A DNA stretch of 42,473 bases, taken from assembly GCF_000210075.1 (NCBI RefSeq), contig NC_021017.1, positions 4,389,723 to 4,432,195 of the forward strand, read 5' to 3'. Below the pieces are notes generated by a model. It had not been told where the DNA came from. It saw nothing but the letters and a program-made list of their open reading frames with translations, and did no database searches. The position numbers were made by a program, and so were the translations under genes. This DNA comes from Bacteroides xylanisolvens XB1A. Lineage in GTDB: Bacteria > Bacteroidota > Bacteroidia > Bacteroidales > Bacteroidaceae. Of this stretch, positions 17,852 to 25,228 are shown in pieces. The stretch's first letter is position 1, and each line of letters begins with the position of its first letter.

Positions 17852-19038
17852 TATTTCTTTTTAGATGTCACAATCAGATTGCTTGCTGAACGTATCAGCA
17901 AAACGAGTGCCAAAGGTACAACAGCAAAGTCAAATCTTTGCGGAATTACAGGAAAAAGCACTATAAAAAGTGTTAAAACGACCAGATTCAAGGTCAAGTA
18001 CCAGCATTTCTTCCCTTTTCGGACACAATATACGATGTAGGGAAGGAAAAGAAGTTGTCCCGGATGGAAAACCAATAACAGGAAATTGGAGCTGACTGCC
18101 GGGTGTTGGGAGAAGAGGGCGAGGAAGGCGAGGACGCATCCCACGATACCTGCCATGCCAAAAAGAACAAGGTCGATCCCCCATAATCCGGTTCTTCGGC
18201 GGATGCCATAGATCGTGGCGGCGGCTGTCAGTATAAATAAGAGTAACGAGCATTGGAGCGGAGTGGGCATCCAGCCGCTTTTATCCGGTTCGGGAGTGAC
18301 GTCGATTATCAGCTCGTTGGTCTTGACAAGCGGACGGGAATAGGTATCTGTGGAAATCTGTGCGCCGTCGAAAGCATCCATCAGATAGAAGGGGGCAAAC
18401 ATCATTTGCCGTTGTGTGACGGGCTGGTCGGCTTCGCTTCCGATGCAGAGGTCGATGCCGAAACGCGCCCACGGATGTCCTTTGCAATATTGATGTACGA
18501 TGTCGCGGAAAGTGCGCGAACCATCCTGCGGTTCCGTCGGATAAACCACCTTTCCTGCAATGCTTTCTTCTATCTTGTCCCGGGGACGGGTGGCGCAATT
18601 GTCGTAAAAGAAATTATAGCGGTACACCCGGTTTTCCGGACGATAATTTTCTTGTAATAACTGGATTAGTTTTGTTTTCTCTTCATCAGTCAGATTCAGT
18701 GTTTGCTGCCACACGCTGCGTCCGTAGAATGCGTATTCAGCCGCAAAATGCTCATAATCCGTCACTCCCAGTTGGTAGTCGGTTTCTCCGAGCGAGAAGC
18801 GGAAGATGAAGTTAGGAGTGTTGAAACTGAATAATCCGTAATTGAACACAATGTCAATCCCTTGTGACGGGTTTTCATAGCGGATGGCAGTGTGTCCGAA
18901 CAGGGAATATATTTCTTCTCCGGGAGCGCAAGTCAACAAGCTCAAGCGGATGGAGTCGTTGCTGTTGGCAGGTGCTTGTCCGGCGGACGGAAGCAACAGG
19001 AAGAAGGAGAGGATTGTATATAAGAAAAACCGTTTCAT
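17851..19038 (-). CDS. lnb: Lipoprotein N-acyltransferase Lnb (DUF4105 family)
   Basis: A 395-residue membrane protein. After a signal peptide or anchor (1-20), the periplasmic DUF4105 domain shows IRLSLLTCAPGEEIYSLFGHTA with His49 and YNFFYDNCATRPRDKIEESI with Cys148, the likely catalytic pair of a papain/NlpC-P60-like fold. From about residue 262 onward there are about five membrane helices. The family has been reported as the Bacteroides lipoprotein N-acyltransferase that adds the third acyl chain to lipoproteins, replacing Lnt. The function here is assigned by that family resemblance. It is the first gene of a two-gene unit with the pseudo-phosphatase, with a TATATTTG box 26 bp upstream. 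Confidence 0.85.
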   Translation of the reverse strand: MKRFFLYTILSFFLLLPSAGQAPANSNDSIRLSLLTCAPGEEIYSLFGHTAIRYENPSQGIDIVFNYGLFSFNTPNFIFRFSLGETDYQLGVTDYEHFAAEYAFYGRSVWQQTLNLTDEEKTKLIQLLQENYRPENRVYRYNFFYDNCATRPRDKIEESIAGKVVYPTEPQDGSRTFRDIVHQYCKGHPWARFGIDLCIGSEADQPVTQRQMMFAPFYLMDAFDGAQISTDTYSRPLVKTNELIIDVTPEPDKSGWMPTPLQCSLLLFILTAAATIYGIRRRTGLWGIDLVLFGMAGIVGCVLAFLALFSQHPAVSSNFLLLVFHPGQLLFLPYIVYCVRKGKKCWYLTLNLVVLTLFIVLFPVIPQRFDFAVVPLALVLLIRSASNLIVTSKKK

Positions 19039-19063
19039 TAGCAGGCTCGTTTTATTTTGGTGG

Positions 19064-19071
19064 CAAATATA
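19064..19071 (-). promoter_or_regulatory. -7 box of the lnb operon
   Basis: TATATTTG on the minus strand is an exact TAnnTTTG match, 25 bp before the ATG at 19038. No -33 box is obvious. Confidence 0.55.
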
Positions 19072-19116
19072 GGAAGAATTGTTGGATTCGGGAAAACGGT
19101 GGTTCTGTTTTATCGG

Positions 19117-19198
19117 AATAGAGTCTCTATTTCATACAAACAGAGGCTCTATATGGCTTAAACAGAGGCTCTGTTTCCCTCAAATAGAGCCTCTATTT
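19117..19198. repeat. Array of four palindromes, exact 22-bp period
   Basis: Four palindromes of the form AAAYAGAG-N-CTCTRTTT are centred at 19124, 19146, 19168 and 19190, each 22 bp from the next. The third (19160-19176) and fourth (19082+100 to 19198, i.e. 19182-19198) are perfect over 8-bp arms; the first has perfect 7-bp arms, and the second has intact AGAG/CTCT with degenerate flanks. The array lies upstream of lnb in the 709-bp divergent gap between lnb and coaX. Its layout parallels the 21-bp array at 303-388, but its sequence differs. Confidence 0.8.
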
Positions 19199-19426
19199 TG
19201 GGGCTAAAAAATCGAACAGCCAAACGAACACCCCCTGAAGGTGGCTCAACTGCTTGTCTGTCATGCGTTTGCAACGCTCGAAAAAAAGTAGGCGAACCAC
19301 CAACCGAACATATATAAATACTAAAATATAATAATCTATATAATATAGTTCGCTCAACACACTTTTTCTGTGTTTTGTGAATGAAAAAATGAAGATGATT
19401 CAGGAAATTTGCCTTTAGATGAGATA

Positions 19427-19443
19427 AAACGGAGCCTCTGTTT
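19427..19443. repeat. Isolated fifth copy of the 22-bp-array palindrome
   Basis: AAACGGAG-C-CTCTGTTT has the same core as the four-unit array, with one G:T wobble position. It lies 245 bp from the last array unit, with no neighbours at 22 bp. Confidence 0.65.
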
Positions 19444-19477
19444 GGATGAAATAATGTTTCTGCTTGAACGGAAAATT

Positions 19478-19528
19478 GATTACAAAACAGTGGAACGCTT
19501 TGTGGAACGCTGTTTTTCTCTTGTAATC
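19478..19528 (+). other. Hairpin, possible structured RNA
   Basis: GATTACAA (19478-19485) pairs with TTGTAATC (19521-19528), and AACAG directly inside pairs with CTGTT (19510-19514) across an asymmetric bulge. The loop contains a direct repeat, GTGGAACGC twice. Smaller inverted repeats lie upstream (GCGAAC/GTTCGC at 19302-19353; AACACA/TGTGTT at 19356-19374). No coding sense was found here. It could be part of a small RNA that ends at the hairpin at 19614-19631. Confidence 0.35.
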
Positions 19529-19613
19529 TATTGCTTATTAGTTGTTTATGATGTAATGAAAAAGGACTGCCGAACGCAAAGTGGAATACATAATAAACAA
19601 TAAAAGATAATTG

Positions 19614-19645
19614 ATCTATTTAAAAATAGATAGTTCGATTTTTTG
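19614..19645 (+). terminator. Weak terminator-like hairpin upstream of coaX
   Basis: ATCTATTT (19614-19621) and AAATAGAT (19624-19631) form an AT-only stem, with TTTTTTGTTTT a few bases on. It could end a transcript from the divergent gap before the coaX promoter. The stem is thermodynamically weak. Confidence 0.35.
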
Positions 19646-19716
19646 TTTTGGGGGATTTCTAAAATGAAAAAAGAAGATAATTCCTCTTCTATGCTTCAAC
19701 TTTTCTTTTTTTACTT

Positions 19717-19724
19717 TACCTTTG
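19717..19724 (+). promoter_or_regulatory. -7 box of the coaX operon; decides the coaX start
   Basis: TACCTTTG is an exact TAnnTTTG match followed by GCG. It lies inside the longest open frame that ends as coaX, so ATG 19643 would be upstream of the promoter. This supports the TTG at 19748 as the real start, with a very short leader. Confidence 0.65.
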
Positions 19725-19747
19725 CGCCCGCTAAAGAACCAAAAGAT

Positions 19748-20479
19748 TTGAATTTAATAATCGACATAGGAAATACAAAGGCAAAGATTGCTTTCTTCGA
19801 CGGCGGAGAAATCGTGGATGTAGTAGCTGAATCCAATCAGTCTTTAGGTTGCTTGAAAGCTCTTTGTTCTCAATATCCGGTTGAACAGGGGATCGTGGCT
19901 ACTGTCATTGATCTAAACGAAAAGGTATTAGCTGATTTGGCCGCTTTGCCGTTTCCTTTGCTCTGGCTCAATCATCAGACTCCGCTTCCGGTTGTCAACC
20001 TGTACGAAACTCCCGAAACATTGGGATATGATCGTATGGCTGCCGTAGTGGGTGCTAATGAGCAGTTTCCTCATCGGGATATATTGGTGATTGATGCGGG
20101 AACTTGCATTACTTACGAGTTTATCGACTCAAAAGGCCAGTATCATGGCGGTAATATTTCTCCCGGTATGCAAATGCGTTTCAAGGCATTGCATCAGTTT
20201 ACAGGACGTTTGCCTCTGGTGGACACCAACGGGCGCAAACTCCCGATGGGACGGGACACCGAAACGGCTATACGTGCCGGAGTGATGAAAGGGATGGAAT
20301 ACGAAATTTCAGGTTATATTGAGTCTATGAAGCATAAATATCCTGAACTTTTGGTTTTTTTAACGGGCGGAGATGATTTTTCTTTTGATAGCAGCGTAAA
20401 AAGTATCATCTTTGCAGATAGATTTTTAGTGTTGAAAGGATTAAATAGAATTTTAAACTATAATAATGGTAGGATTTAA
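19748..20479 (+). CDS. coaX: Type III pantothenate kinase CoaX
   Basis: With a TTG start at 19748 the protein has 243 residues and begins [10 protein letters not shown], as CoaX proteins do; the longer frame from 19643 adds a T-rich, non-homologous stretch. CoaX phosphorylates pantothenate in the first step of coenzyme A synthesis. Motifs of the acetate kinase/Hsp70 fold are visible: [12 protein letters not shown] (phosphate 1), [14 protein letters not shown] (phosphate 2), [39 protein letters not shown] and VFLTGGDD. The enzyme is usually dimeric and needs a monovalent cation. The stop overlaps the next gene by 14 bases. Gene content downstream is envelope-related, not metabolic, but the overlap shows they are co-transcribed. 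Confidence 0.93.
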   Translation: MNLIIDIGNTKAKIAFFDGGEIVDVVAESNQSLGCLKALCSQYPVEQGIVATVIDLNEKVLADLAALPFPLLWLNHQTPLPVVNLYETPETLGYDRMAAVVGANEQFPHRDILVIDAGTCITYEFIDSKGQYHGGNISPGMQMRFKALHQFTGRLPLVDTNGRKLPMGRDTETAIRAGVMKGMEYEISGYIESMKHKYPELLVFLTGGDDFSFDSSVKSIIFADRFLVLKGLNRILNYNNGRI

Positions 20480-21743
20480 ACACACACTTTGTGCGCTTTT
20501 GCTCACGATGGTTACCGGAATGGCAATCGCTCAAAATAATACAAACTCTCCTTATACACGATATGGCTATGGCGACTTGTCCGATCAGAGTTTCGGGAAT
20601 AGCAAGGCGATGGGGGGAATTGCTTTTGGACTTCGGGATGGAGCACAGAGCAATCCGCTGAATCCTGCTTCGTATACAGCCATTGACTCGTTGACGTTTA
20701 TTTTTGAAGGAGGCGTTAGTCTGCAAAATATGAATATTAGTGGCGGTGGTGAAAAATTGAACGCAAAGAATTCAAGCTTTGACTATTTGGCTATGCAATT
20801 CCGCCTGCATCCGAGAGTGGCGATGAGTATTGGGTTGCTGCCGTTTTCTAATATAGGATATAACGTGTCGAAAAACAATGAACCTACAAGTACTTCTCCG
20901 TATAGTACGAAAAGCCTTGTTGGTGAAGGTGGCTTGCATCAGTTGTATGTTGGTGCAGGGGTGAAAATCCTGAAAAACCTGTCTGTGGGTGTGAACGCTT
21001 CTTATTTTTGGGGAGATATGACCCGTTCTTTAACAATGCTTTATCCGAACACAGCTTCCGCCAATTCGTATATAAGCCAAACTACCGTATCGGTTTCGGA
21101 CTATAAATTAGATTTTGGAGTACAATACACACAGGAGTTGAGCAAAAAACATTCAGTGACAATTGGGGCGGTTTTTTCTCCGAAACATAAACTGAATAAT
21201 GATTATACTGTAACGACGCAGGTTAGTACGACTAACAGCAACAATTTGGATGCTACGTTGGAGCTTCCGAATGTGTTCGGAGTCGGATTCACATACAACT
21301 ATGACAAACGCTTGACTGTCGGTGCAGATTATAGTTTGCAACAGTGGTCAAAAGCTAAGTTTGGTGTAAATACATCGGATGATGCTGTGCGTAAGGAGTT
21401 CAATGAAACATACACGTATTGCGACCGTCATAAAATATCAGTGGGTGCGGAATATATTCCCAATTTGATTGGACGTTCCTATTTATCCCACATCAAATAT
21501 CGTTTGGGAGCTTATTATACGACTCCGTATTATAAGATTGGCGGTAAAGACGCAGCCCGCGAATATGGCGTAACAGCCGGTTTCGGTCTGCCTGTGCCTC
21601 GTTCCCGTTCCATCCTTAGCATCAGCGGACAGTTTGTTCGTGTAAGTGGACAGGAATCGACCTTTGTAAACGAAAATATCTTCCGCGTTAGCATCGGATT
21701 GACGTTCAACGAACGTTGGTTCTTCAAACGCAGAGTAGAGTAA
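20466..21743 (+). CDS. Outer-membrane beta-barrel protein (FadL/OmpP1-like)
   Basis: A 425-residue protein with a signal peptide ending at about GMAIAQ (residue 23) and a long run of alternating beta-strands. The early part ([25 protein letters not shown], then [16 protein letters not shown]) resembles the OmpP1/FadL/TodX family of long hydrophobic-substrate channels, in which NPA near the N-terminus is typical. The C-terminus is [15 protein letters not shown], with aromatic residues near the end as expected for BAM recognition. It starts within the last 14 bases of coaX. The substrate is unknown. It could instead be a plain structural barrel; the beta-barrel call is firmer than the FadL relation. 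Confidence 0.75.
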   Translation: MVGFKHTLCALLLTMVTGMAIAQNNTNSPYTRYGYGDLSDQSFGNSKAMGGIAFGLRDGAQSNPLNPASYTAIDSLTFIFEGGVSLQNMNISGGGEKLNAKNSSFDYLAMQFRLHPRVAMSIGLLPFSNIGYNVSKNNEPTSTSPYSTKSLVGEGGLHQLYVGAGVKILKNLSVGVNASYFWGDMTRSLTMLYPNTASANSYISQTTVSVSDYKLDFGVQYTQELSKKHSVTIGAVFSPKHKLNNDYTVTTQVSTTNSNNLDATLELPNVFGVGFTYNYDKRLTVGADYSLQQWSKAKFGVNTSDDAVRKEFNETYTYCDRHKISVGAEYIPNLIGRSYLSHIKYRLGAYYTTPYYKIGGKDAAREYGVTAGFGLPVPRSRSILSISGQFVRVSGQESTFVNENIFRVSIGLTFNERWFFKRRVE

Positions 21744-21808
21744 TTGAAATGAATGTAAGAAGAGAAAGAATAGACGACTATAATAATAACAACTAAAATT
21801 TAGATACA

Positions 21809-23134
21809 ATGAAAATTAAAACGCTTGTGGCTATGTTGTTCCTTTCGGCAGGGGCAACCACTGTGGTAGCACAGGATGCGACTAACTGTAACTCGAACAG
21901 TAGTATCTCGCATGAAGCTGTGCGTGCAGGTAACTTTAAAGATGCGTATACTCCTTGGAAAGCTGTGTTGGAAAACTGCCCGACGCTTCGTTTCTATACT
22001 TTTACTGACGGATATAAAATTCTGAAAGGCTTGATGGGACAAATCAAGGATAGGAATAATCCGGAATATCAGAAATATTTTGATGAACTGATGAATACGC
22101 ATGATTTGCGTATCAAATACACAGATGAGTTCTTGGCTAAAGGTACAAAAGTGTCTTCTGCTGATGAAGCTCTGGGTATCAAAGCAGTAGATTACATCGC
22201 TTTCGCTCCGAAAATTGATGTTAATCAGGCTTATCAATGGTTGAGCCAGTCGGTAAATGCAGTAAAAGCTGAATCTGCTGCCGCTACTATCTTCTATTTC
22301 CTGCAAATGTCTTTGGATAAACTGAAAACAGATCCTAACCATAAGGAACAATTCATTCAGGATTATCTGGCTGCTTCTGAATATGCTGATGCTGCTATTG
22401 CTGCTGAAACGAACGAAGCAAAGAAGAAAAACTTGCAAGGTATCAAAGATAATCTGGTTGCTTTGTTTGTAAACAGCGGAACAGCTGATTGCGAATCACT
22501 GCAAAACATCTATGGACCGAAAGTAGAAGCTAACCAAACAGACCTGGCTTACTTGAAGAAAGTAATTGACATCATGAAAATGATGAGATGTACGGAAAGC
22601 GAAGCTTATCAACAGGCTGCTTTCTATGTGTACAAAATAGAACCTAGTGCAGATGCCGCTACCGGATGTGCTTACCAAGCATTTAAGAAAGGTGACATCG
22701 ACGGTGCTGTCAAATTCTTCGACGAAGCCATTGGATTGGAAACTGACAACGTGAAGAAAGCTGAAAAAGCATACGCTGCCGCAGCAGTATTGGCTTCTGC
22801 TAAAAAACTGTCTCAAGCAAGAGCATATTGCCAGAAAGCTATCGGGTTCAACGAAAACTATGGTGCTCCATATATCCTGATTGCCAATCTGTATGCAATG
22901 AGCCCTAACTGGAGCGACGAGTCAGCTTTGAACAAGTGTACTTACTTTGCAGTAATCGACAAACTGCAACGTGCAAAACAAGTAGATCCGAGCGTAGCTG
23001 AAGAAGCTAACAGCTTGATCGGTAGATATTCTGGTCATACTCCACAAGCTAAAGACCTGTTTATGTTAGGTTACAAGCAAGGCGACCGCATCACTATCGG
23101 CGGTTGGATAGGAGAGACTACAACGATTAGATAA
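21809..23134 (+). CDS. Secreted TPR-like repeat protein
   Basis: A 441-residue protein with a cleavable signal peptide (to about TTVVAQ, residue 22). The rest is alpha-helical. Recognisable TPR-like stretches are AVRAGNFKDAYTPWKAVLENCP near the N-terminus, and YQAFKKGDIDGAVKFFDEAIGLE and ASAKKLSQARAYCQKAIGFNENYGAPYILIANLYA towards the C-terminus. It contains several cysteines (NCNSN, ENCP, GTADCES, RCTESE), suggesting disulphides in the periplasm. TPR proteins act as scaffolds. Its place between an outer-membrane barrel and lptC suggests a role in outer-membrane assembly, but that is inference. It starts 65 bp after the barrel gene and ends four bases before lptC. Confidence 0.75.
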   Translation: MKIKTLVAMLFLSAGATTVVAQDATNCNSNSSISHEAVRAGNFKDAYTPWKAVLENCPTLRFYTFTDGYKILKGLMGQIKDRNNPEYQKYFDELMNTHDLRIKYTDEFLAKGTKVSSADEALGIKAVDYIAFAPKIDVNQAYQWLSQSVNAVKAESAAATIFYFLQMSLDKLKTDPNHKEQFIQDYLAASEYADAAIAAETNEAKKKNLQGIKDNLVALFVNSGTADCESLQNIYGPKVEANQTDLAYLKKVIDIMKMMRCTESEAYQQAAFYVYKIEPSADAATGCAYQAFKKGDIDGAVKFFDEAIGLETDNVKKAEKAYAAAAVLASAKKLSQARAYCQKAIGFNENYGAPYILIANLYAMSPNWSDESALNKCTYFAVIDKLQRAKQVDPSVAEEANSLIGRYSGHTPQAKDLFMLGYKQGDRITIGGWIGETTTIR

Positions 23135-23138
23135 CCGT

Positions 23139-23795
23139 ATGTTGCGAAAACGAAGAAACCGTTTGTTGCATAAAAGCATGAGCATAACAATCACCTTCGG
23201 GGTGGTTGTTATGCTTCTTTTATTATCTTCCTGTGGCGGAAAACAGAAAGCTATGGGAGAGGCTATCACAGAACGTGATTCTCTTCCGGTGATGACCACA
23301 TTGGGAGTTACTACCCTTATTTCCGATTCCGGAGTGACACGTTATAGGGTGAACACGGAAGAGTGGATAATGTACGACCGTAAAAAGCCTTCGTATTGGG
23401 CGTTTGAAAAAGGTGTGTATATGGAGCAGTTCGACTCTATCTTTAATGTAGAAGCCAGTATTAAAGCAGATACTGCCTATTATTATGACAAAGAAAGGCT
23501 TTGGAAGCTGATAGGGAATGTGGATATACAGAACCGCAAAGGAGAGCGTTTTAATACCGAACTGCTCTACTGGAATGAGGCCACTCAAAAAGTGTATTCC
23601 GACAAGTTTATACGTATTCAGCAACCGGACAGAATTATCACAGGACACGGCTTCGACTCGAACCAGCAAATGACTATATATACCATTCGTAATATTGAAG
23701 GTATTTTCTATGTGGACGAGGAAGCGAGTAGCGGTCCGCCCCAACCGGAAACAAAAGCACTGCCGGATTCAGTGAATAAAGATGCTGCGAAATAG
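23139..23795 (+). CDS. lptC: LPS export periplasmic protein LptC
   Basis: A 218-residue protein with a basic N-terminus (MLRKRRNRLLHKS) and a hydrophobic stretch ending LLLLSSCGGK, so it is probably lipid-anchored at Cys32. The beta-jellyroll domain follows: GVTTLISDSGVTRYRVNTEEWIMYD, EQFDSIFNVEASIKADTAYYYDKERLWKLIGNVDIQN, RFNTELLYWNEATQKVYSDKFIRI, GHGFDSNQQMTIYTI. This order matches LptC, which passes LPS from the LptBFG transporter to the LptA bridge. An lptE gene is at 35468. The lipid anchor in place of a membrane helix is a common Bacteroidetes variant. Confidence 0.9.
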   Translation: MLRKRRNRLLHKSMSITITFGVVVMLLLLSSCGGKQKAMGEAITERDSLPVMTTLGVTTLISDSGVTRYRVNTEEWIMYDRKKPSYWAFEKGVYMEQFDSIFNVEASIKADTAYYYDKERLWKLIGNVDIQNRKGERFNTELLYWNEATQKVYSDKFIRIQQPDRIITGHGFDSNQQMTIYTIRNIEGIFYVDEEASSGPPQPETKALPDSVNKDAAK

Positions 23796-23852
23796 GCGAA
23801 GTCATATCATTGTACCGTACCTCGTAAATCGTCTGATCGTAAATCAAAACTT

Positions 23853-25109
23853 ATGAATATTTATATCTCTCTAATTATCACCATGGTCTTTTCCGCTTTC
23901 TTTTCAGGAGTGGAGATTGCCTTTGTGTCGGTAGACAAACTGCGTTTTGAGATGGAACGCAAGGGGGGAATTACGTCCCGCATCCTTTCTATCTTCTTCA
24001 AGAACCCGAATGAATTTATCTCTACCATGTTGGTGGGGAATAATATCGCACTAGTCATCTATGGTATTCTGATGGCACAGATTATCGGCGACAATCTGCT
24101 GGCGGGATTCATTGACAATCATTTCCTGATGGTGTTGGCGCAGACCGTTATTTCTACCCTGATTATCCTGGTGACTGGAGAGTTTTTGCCGAAAACAATC
24201 TTCAAAATCAATCCCAATCTGGTCTTGAATGTTTTTGCCATTCCGCTTATTGTTTGTTATGTGGTTCTCTATCCCATCTCCAAATTAGCCTCCGGCTTGT
24301 CTTGTATCTTCCTTCGCCTCTTTGGAATGAAGGTTAATAAGGATGCGTCCGACAGAGCTTTTGGAAAAGTCGACCTCGATTACTTCGTACAAAGCAGCAT
24401 TGATAATGCCGAAAATGAAGAAGAGCTGGACACGGAAGTGAAAATCTTCCAGAACGCCCTCGACTTCTCGAACATAAAAATCCGCGACTGCATCGTTCCC
24501 CGTACCGAAGTGGTGGCTGTCGATCTGACTACTTCGCTGGACGAGCTGAAAAGCCGCTTCATAGAATCCGGAATCTCCAAGATAATCGTATATGACGGGA
24601 ATATCGATAACGTAGTCGGTTATATCCATTCGTCGGAAATGTTCCGTGCCCCGAAAAACTGGCATGAGAATGTGAAACAAGTGCCGATTGTGCCCGAAAC
24701 CATGTCCGCCCATAAACTGATGAAACTTTTCATGCAGCAAAAGAAAACGATTGCCGTAGTGGTGGATGAATTTGGCGGTACGTCCGGCATCGTGTCTCTG
24801 GAAGACCTCGTTGAAGAAATCTTTGGAGATATAGAAGACGAACACGATAACACTTCCTATATCAGCAAGCAAATCGACGAACGCGAGTATGTGTTGTCCG
24901 CCCGCCTGGAGATAGAAAAAGTCAATGAGACGTACGGACTCGACTTGCCCGAATCGGATGATTATCTGACAGTAGGAGGGTTGATCCTGAACCAATATCA
25001 GAGCTTCCCGAAGTTGCATGAAGTGGTCCGGGTAGGACGTTATCAATTCAAGATAATTAAGGTCACAGCGACAAAAATAGAACTCGTGCGATTAAAAGTC
25101 TTGGAATAA
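23853..25109 (+). CDS. CorC/HlyC-family membrane protein (CNNM-CBS-CorC)
   Basis: A 418-residue inner-membrane protein. The N-terminal DUF21/CNNM domain (about 1-175) has an amphipathic start and three to four membrane helices (SGVEIAFVSVDKLRFEMERKGG; STMLVGNNIALVIYGILMA; VTGEFLPKTIF). Two CBS domains follow (about 205-330: IRDCIVPRTEVVAVDLTTSLDELKSRF; HKLMKLFMQQKKTIAVVVDEFGG), then a CorC_HlyC domain (about 345-418: DYLTVGGLILNQYQSFPKLHEVVRV). By family knowledge such proteins transport or sense Mg2+ or Co2+; the old name haemolysin is misleading. The flavobacterial gliding protein GldE is a relative. It follows lptC by 57 bp and is probably in the same operon. Confidence 0.9.
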   Translation: MNIYISLIITMVFSAFFSGVEIAFVSVDKLRFEMERKGGITSRILSIFFKNPNEFISTMLVGNNIALVIYGILMAQIIGDNLLAGFIDNHFLMVLAQTVISTLIILVTGEFLPKTIFKINPNLVLNVFAIPLIVCYVVLYPISKLASGLSCIFLRLFGMKVNKDASDRAFGKVDLDYFVQSSIDNAENEEELDTEVKIFQNALDFSNIKIRDCIVPRTEVVAVDLTTSLDELKSRFIESGISKIIVYDGNIDNVVGYIHSSEMFRAPKNWHENVKQVPIVPETMSAHKLMKLFMQQKKTIAVVVDEFGGTSGIVSLEDLVEEIFGDIEDEHDNTSYISKQIDEREYVLSARLEIEKVNETYGLDLPESDDYLTVGGLILNQYQSFPKLHEVVRVGRYQFKIIKVTATKIELVRLKVLE

Positions 25110-25164
25110 TGACGATAATCAAGAAATTTTTAGCCAATAAATAGATGCATATTAGCATTTTTTG

Positions 25165-25172
25165 TATCTTCG
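25165..25172 (+). promoter_or_regulatory. Possible -7 box before the PpiD-like gene
   Basis: TATCTTCG differs from TAnnTTTG by one base and lies in the 119-bp gap before the start at 25229, so the foldase gene may have its own promoter in addition to read-through. Confidence 0.35.
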
Positions 25173-25228
25173 TGCGCTAAAACGACAAAAGAAAGAAATA
25201 ATAATAAACATAAATCGTATTAATCAAA

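Noticed and set aside
19409..19603. A 64-codon open frame in the lnb-coaX gap
   Set aside because: It contains a copy of the intergenic palindrome and a hairpin, has no recognisable motif or clear start context, and looks like non-coding repeat sequence.
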